Below are positions 6,283 through 8,825 of a stretch of DNA of 8,825 nucleotides, piece by piece. Position 1 is the first letter of the stretch; each line of letters opens with the position of its first letter. The position numbers and the translations under genes are program-made. The stretch is taken from NCBI GenBank assembly GCA_018968805.1, contig JAGWZX010000018.1, positions 1 to 8,825 of the forward strand, given 5' to 3'. The DNA is from Patescibacteria group bacterium. GTDB taxonomy: Bacteria; Patescibacteriota; Minisyncoccia; Phycocordibacterales; SIBU01. The notes under the pieces were generated by a model that was not told the origin of the DNA, searched no databases, and saw nothing but the letters and a program-made list of their open reading frames with translations.

Positions 6283-7393
6283 ATTTAAGACCATAGACAA
6301 ATCAGCGCTTGCCAAAAATGCCACGGCGGTAGTGGCTATCGATTTAAACATGCCCGTCGTCAACGGAAGGGTGGCGGACGATTTTCGTCTGAAGCGGTCA
6401 ATTCCGACGCTCTCGTTGCTTGCCCGAAGCGGAACCCACACCCTGCTTTTGGGTCATCTCGCGCGCGGTGAAGACGATACGATTTCTCTCGCGCCTGTTT
6501 GCCGGCACCTCAATAATTTTTTTCCGGCTCGTTTCGCGAAAGACATAGTGGAAGCGCGCAAGGCATTAGCCGAAAGCAAGAACGGAGAATTCGTAATGCT
6601 TGAAAACACCCGCCGTTTTACCGGAGAGAAAGAAAATGACGAAAGTTTCGCGCGCGAACTGGCATCGCTCGGCAATATTTACGTCAACGAAGCCTTTTCC
6701 GTTTCCCACCGTCCTCACGCCTCCATTGTCGGCGTGCCGAAATTCTTGCCCCATTATGCCGGTTCGCTTTTCAGCGAAGAGGTCGCTCATTTGGCGCGAG
6801 CTTTCAATCCGTCCAGACCGTTCCTGTTCATCCTTGCCGGCGCGAAATTTGAGACGAAAATGCCTCTGGTTAAAAAATTTATTGAGCTGGCCGATCTGGT
6901 ATTCGTGGGGGGCGCCTTGGCGAATGATTTGTTTCGCGCCAAAGGTTATGAAGTCGGTTTGTCAAAACACGCCGAGCGGGATCTGGGTTTCGCGGATCTT
7001 GTCAAAAATAAAAAACTCACATTTCCCTCCGATGTTACCATCGCGAGCGGCGCGGTAAAAAATCCGGACAGAGTCTTGCCATCGGAGCGCATTGTCGACG
7101 CGGGGCCTGCGACGGTGGCGGCGCTTTCCGAAAAAATCACTCAAGCGAAATTCGCGCTTTGGAACGGCACGCTCGGCGAGTATGAATCCGGTTTCGGCAA
7201 GGAGACCGAAGCGCTGGCGAAGATTTTGGCAGAAAGTTCGACAGAGTCGGTGGTCGGCGGCGGCGATACTTTGGCCGCAATCGCCAAGCTTAATCTTACC
7301 GAGAAATTTTCTTTCGTTTCCACCGGCGGAGGCGCGATGCTTGAGTTTCTGGCAAAAGGGACGTTGCCTGGGATTGAGGCACTGGAGAATTAA
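6272..7393 (+). CDS. pgk: Phosphoglycerate kinase
   Basis: It transfers phosphate from 1,3-bisphosphoglycerate to ADP, the first ATP-yielding step of lower glycolysis. The 373 residues are slightly short for bacterial PGK (about 390-400). 3-PG-side residues visible: Asp24 and Asn26 (IDLNMP), Arg39 (DDFR), His62 and Arg65 (HLAR), Arg114 (ENTRRF) and Arg147 (SHRPHAS). The nucleotide domain has AGAKFETK, GYEVG, AGPATVAAL, WNGTLGEYE, VGGGDTLAA and STGGGAMLEFL. One oddity is Ala22 where the family's RVDFNVP motif has Arg. The ATG lies inside the tpiA 3' end (11-nt overlap), with AAAAAGCG only as a poor Shine-Dalgarno, so translation is probably coupled to tpiA. A likely terminator lies at 7425-7457. 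No gap gene is adjacent in this window. Confidence 0.98.
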   Translation: MRFRFKTIDKSALAKNATAVVAIDLNMPVVNGRVADDFRLKRSIPTLSLLARSGTHTLLLGHLARGEDDTISLAPVCRHLNNFFPARFAKDIVEARKALAESKNGEFVMLENTRRFTGEKENDESFARELASLGNIYVNEAFSVSHRPHASIVGVPKFLPHYAGSLFSEEVAHLARAFNPSRPFLFILAGAKFETKMPLVKKFIELADLVFVGGALANDLFRAKGYEVGLSKHAERDLGFADLVKNKKLTFPSDVTIASGAVKNPDRVLPSERIVDAGPATVAALSEKITQAKFALWNGTLGEYESGFGKETEALAKILAESSTESVVGGGDTLAAIAKLNLTEKFSFVSTGGGAMLEFLAKGTLPGIEALEN

Positions 7394-7403
7394 AATGATT
7401 CGG

Positions 7404-7835
7404 CTAGATGGCCGCGCGAATTTTGGCGGCGAGCGCCTCGCGCTCGCCGCCCGTTTTGTATTCCCCGCCGTTCCAGAGCTTGAAGGAATCTTTGCCGTAG
7501 CGGGGCATGACATGGATATGGGCGTGGAAGACCATCTGGCCGGCGGCCGCGCCGTTGTTCATGCCGATATTTACGCCTTTGGCGCCAAGCTCGTTTTGGA
7601 TAACGCCAGCTATTTTTTTGCTGGCCACGGCCATTTTGCCGACCAATTCATCCGGCGTATCATGAATGCTTTCAAAATGTTTTTTCGGTATGACCAAAGC
7701 GTGGCCCGGGTTTACGGGTTTTATGTCAAGAAAACCGAGCACGTTATCGTCCTCGTATACTTTGCTCGCCGGCAACTCGCCGCGAACGATTTTGCAGAAA
7801 ATACAATCCGCCCCTGACAGGTTTTTTGCCGTCAT
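7404..7835 (-). CDS. HIT (histidine triad) family hydrolase, HinT/Hit-like
   Basis: HIT proteins are small cytosolic nucleotidyl hydrolases or transferases acting on nucleoside phosphoramidates or adenylated nucleotides. The 143 residues contain the zinc-type start CIFCKI (Cys11, Cys14), the substrate loop HALVIPKKH (His45, His53), NNG at 93-95 and the catalytic triad FHAHIHVMPR (His104, His106, His108). This is a normal-length single-domain member; the exact substrate cannot be told from sequence. The - strand frame stays open far upstream into recJ, but the ATG at 7835 is chosen because it starts at the family's usual N-terminus and sits 6 nt after a perfect TATAAT. The stop is 10 nt from the convergent pgk stop, and the pgk terminator hairpin lies inside codons near its 3' end. 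Confidence 0.96.
   Translation of the reverse strand: MTAKNLSGADCIFCKIVRGELPASKVYEDDNVLGFLDIKPVNPGHALVIPKKHFESIHDTPDELVGKMAVASKKIAGVIQNELGAKGVNIGMNNGAAAGQMVFHAHIHVMPRYGKDSFKLWNGGEYKTGGEREALAAKIRAAI
7425..7457 (+). terminator. Likely intrinsic terminator of tpiA-pgk, inside the HIT coding region
   Basis: The left arm GGCGGCGAGCG (7425-7435) and right arm CGCTCGCCGCC (7441-7451) pair perfectly over 11 bp around a 5-nt loop (CCTCG), followed by CG and TTTT (7454-7457). The hairpin is very GC-rich and lies 32 nt after the pgk stop. The T-tract is only four long and two bases away, so efficiency may be moderate. On the - strand the stem is followed by AAAATT, so it should not terminate the HIT transcript. 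The same bases encode the HIT protein's Gly-Gly-Glu-Arg-Glu-Ala-Leu-Ala-Ala stretch, so the symmetry could be partly a coding by-product. Confidence 0.6.
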
Positions 7836-7862
7836 GCCAGCATTATATGATAAAATTGTCTC
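7836..7862. promoter_or_regulatory. 27-bp divergent spacer with overlapping HIT and recJ promoters
   Basis: Only 27 bp separate the HIT ATG (7835, -) from the recJ GTG (7863, +). The block 7842-7856 contains -10 elements for both strands, which overlap or abut, so RNA polymerase probably cannot open both at once. There is no space for a 5' UTR with a Shine-Dalgarno on either side. Confidence 0.6.
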
Positions 7863-7869
7863 GTGACAA
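7842..7869 (-). promoter_or_regulatory. HIT gene promoter, predicted leaderless
   Basis: On the - strand, TTGTCA (7869-7864, 5 of 6 matches to TTGACA) is followed after 16 nt by a perfect TATAAT (7847-7842), then GCTGGC and the ATG. Initiation at the usual 7th base after the -10 falls on the A of the ATG itself. The -35 lies over the first codons of recJ. Confidence 0.65.
7846..7856 (+). promoter_or_regulatory. recJ -10 region, predicted leaderless
   Basis: Two overlapping candidates are present: TATGAT (7846-7851) and TAAAAT (7851-7856), each 5 of 6 to consensus. The second ends 6 nt before the GTG at 7863, which would place the start site on the G of the start codon; the first would leave a leader of about 4-5 nt. 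The best -35 candidate, TTGCCG (7826-7831), is weak and its spacing is poor (14 or 19 nt). Confidence 0.45.
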
Positions 7870-8825
7870 ACGGGAAAAAATACGTGCTCCGTCCGATTAA
7901 GGGTGCGACATTGCTTGACCATCTCCTTTTTCATCGCGGCATAACGAAAGAAGCGGCGGCGGATTTTTGCGAGCCGGATTTCGCGAAGCATACCCACGAC
8001 CCTTTTCTCATGAAGGATATGGAAAAAGCGGTTTCGCGCGTGCTTGGAGCCGTACGCGCGAATGAAAAAAGTGTAATTTACAGCGACTATGATGCCGACG
8101 GCATCCCCGCGGCGGTGGCGCTCCACGATTTTTTCAAGAAAATAGGCTTTGGTAATTTCGAAAATTACATCCCGAACCGTCACGACGAAGGTTTCGGCCT
8201 CAACAGAGAAGCTGTCCGGACGTTTTCCGAGAAGGGTGTCCGGTTGCTCATAACGCTTGACTGCGGTATGGGCGACGCGCCTGCGGCGCAACTGGCCAAA
8301 GATAGCGGCATTGATCTTATTATCATTGACCACCATTTGCCGGGGGGTGTTTTGCCGGCGGCGTTTGCGATTTTGAACCCAAAACAGGAAGGCTGCGGTT
8401 ATCCGGAGAAAATGCTTTGCGGCGCGGGCGTGGCATTCAAATTCATCCAAGCCCTTGCGGAGCGTCTCCGGTCAAATGTCAGAGGTCAATTGTCAAATGT
8501 TCCTCTCGGGTGGGAGAAATGGTTGCTTGACATGGTCGGCATCGCCACGCTCTCCGACATGGTGCCCTTGACCGGCGAAAACCGCGTTTTCGCCCGTTAC
8601 GGGCTGACCGTGCTCCGGAAGTCGCCGCGCTTGGGATTGCGCGCCTTGTTTTCCAGATTGCGCGTTGACCAGCGTTATTTAACCGAAGATGATATCGGTT
8701 TTACAATAAGCCCGCGCATCAATGCCGCCTCGCGCATGGGGGAAGCGATGGATGCCTTCAAACTGCTTACCGTTACTGATCAGAATGAAGCCGAAACACT
8801 GGCCGCTAATCTGGAAAAGATAAAC
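7863..8825 (+). CDS. recJ: Single-stranded-DNA-specific exonuclease RecJ, 3' partial
   Basis: RecJ is a 5'-3' ssDNA exonuclease of the DHH superfamily used in recombination and mismatch/base-excision repair. The frame is open to the right edge (321 codons visible; full RecJ is typically about 550-600). Metal-binding motifs appear in order: SDYDADG (74-80), LDCG (132-135), IDHH (155-158), LCGAGVAFK (185-193), TLSDMVPL (229-236) and SPRINAASRMG (283-293, start of the DHHA1-side signature). The GTG start is chosen because a TAA lies in frame 12 nt upstream and no in-frame ATG occurs until codon 50, well after the conserved N-terminal LLFHRGIT segment. Residues 203-213 (RSNVRGQLSNV) are encoded by a degenerate heptamer repeat and look like an insertion relative to the family. 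The gene is divergent from HIT and shares its promoter region. Confidence 0.96.
   Translation, partial: MTNGKKYVLRPIKGATLLDHLLFHRGITKEAAADFCEPDFAKHTHDPFLMKDMEKAVSRVLGAVRANEKSVIYSDYDADGIPAAVALHDFFKKIGFGNFENYIPNRHDEGFGLNREAVRTFSEKGVRLLITLDCGMGDAPAAQLAKDSGIDLIIIDHHLPGGVLPAAFAILNPKQEGCGYPEKMLCGAGVAFKFIQALAERLRSNVRGQLSNVPLGWEKWLLDMVGIATLSDMVPLTGENRVFARYGLTVLRKSPRLGLRALFSRLRVDQRYLTEDDIGFTISPRINAASRMGEAMDAFKLLTVTDQNEAETLAANLEKIN
8470..8500 (+). repeat. Degenerate TGTCAAA heptamer tandem repeat inside recJ
   Basis: Four successive 7-mers read GGTCAAA, TGTCAGA, GGTCAAT and TGTCAAA, followed by TGT. A period of 7 nt gives a peptide period of 7 residues, seen as SNVRGQL followed by SNV. The tract lies between the conserved GAGVAFKFIQAL helix and WLLDMVGIATLSD, where the RecJ family shows variable length. 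It leaves the frame intact. I recall longer, cleaner versions of this repeat in other CPR genomes; that link is from memory. Confidence 0.7.

Noticed and set aside
7092..7817. A 241-codon + strand frame over pgk and HIT
   Set aside because: It overlaps two clearly conserved genes (pgk in another frame, HIT on the opposite strand), and its Arg/Trp-rich start is typical of a shifted-frame shadow.
7404..8450. A 348-codon - strand reading frame extending the HIT gene across recJ
   Set aside because: Codons upstream of 7835 are antisense to the conserved RecJ coding sequence, have no family similarity, and the HIT N-terminus and a perfect TATAAT point to 7835.
1..8825. CRISPR arrays, tRNA or rRNA genes, insertion sequences, phage or toxin-antitoxin modules
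   Set aside because: No regularly spaced repeats, cloverleaf-like segments, transposase motifs or terminal inverted repeats with target duplications were seen; nearly all bases are explained by eight housekeeping or pilus genes plus one small unknown.

Overview
The window looks like a stretch of chromosome from an uncultured member of the Candidate Phyla Radiation (Patescibacteria), probably Parcubacteria-like. The evidence is very tight gene packing (gaps of 1-6 nt or overlaps), almost no Shine-Dalgarno sequences, type IV pilus genes with the long domain-decorated prepilins common in that group, a TIM/PGK pair with lineage-style substitutions, and a short TGTCAAA heptamer tract inside recJ of a kind I associate with CPR genomes. 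This placement is inference from gene content. The genetic code appears standard, with TGA used as a stop.

Region 1 (1-5446) is type IV pilus machinery. The window opens inside pilC (+ strand; the 5' end lies outside the window). Facing it on the - strand is a four-gene operon, read from 5446 down to 1202: a PilV-like prepilin with a very large Ig-like ectodomain, a PilW/PulJ-like prepilin, a PilX-like protein with a large beta-rich ectodomain, and a small secreted or membrane-anchored protein. The junctions are 5, 6 and 1 nt, so the four are probably co-transcribed and translationally coupled. They would form or decorate the pilus tip assembled on the PilC platform. The 93-nt gap between the convergent pilC and operon ends (1109-1201) holds two perfect palindromes.

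Region 2 (5447-7403) is central metabolism. A compact divergent promoter region (5447-5517) separates the pilin operon from a tpiA-pgk operon whose two genes overlap by 11 nt. These are consecutive lower-glycolysis functions. A strong hairpin with a T-tract lies 32 nt past the pgk stop, inside the 3' end of the convergent HIT gene, and is the likely pgk terminator.

Region 3 (7404-8825) holds a HIT-family hydrolase gene (- strand) and a 3'-truncated recJ (+ strand). Their start codons are only 27 bp apart, and the -10 elements on the two strands overlap or abut. Both are placed so that the transcripts would be leaderless or nearly so.

I found no tRNA, rRNA, CRISPR array, insertion sequence or phage gene. 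No clearly undescribed biological system is visible. The most unusual points are the leaderless divergent promoters, the nested domain in the PilV-like prepilin, the palindromic intergenic element and the eroded heptamer repeat in recJ.
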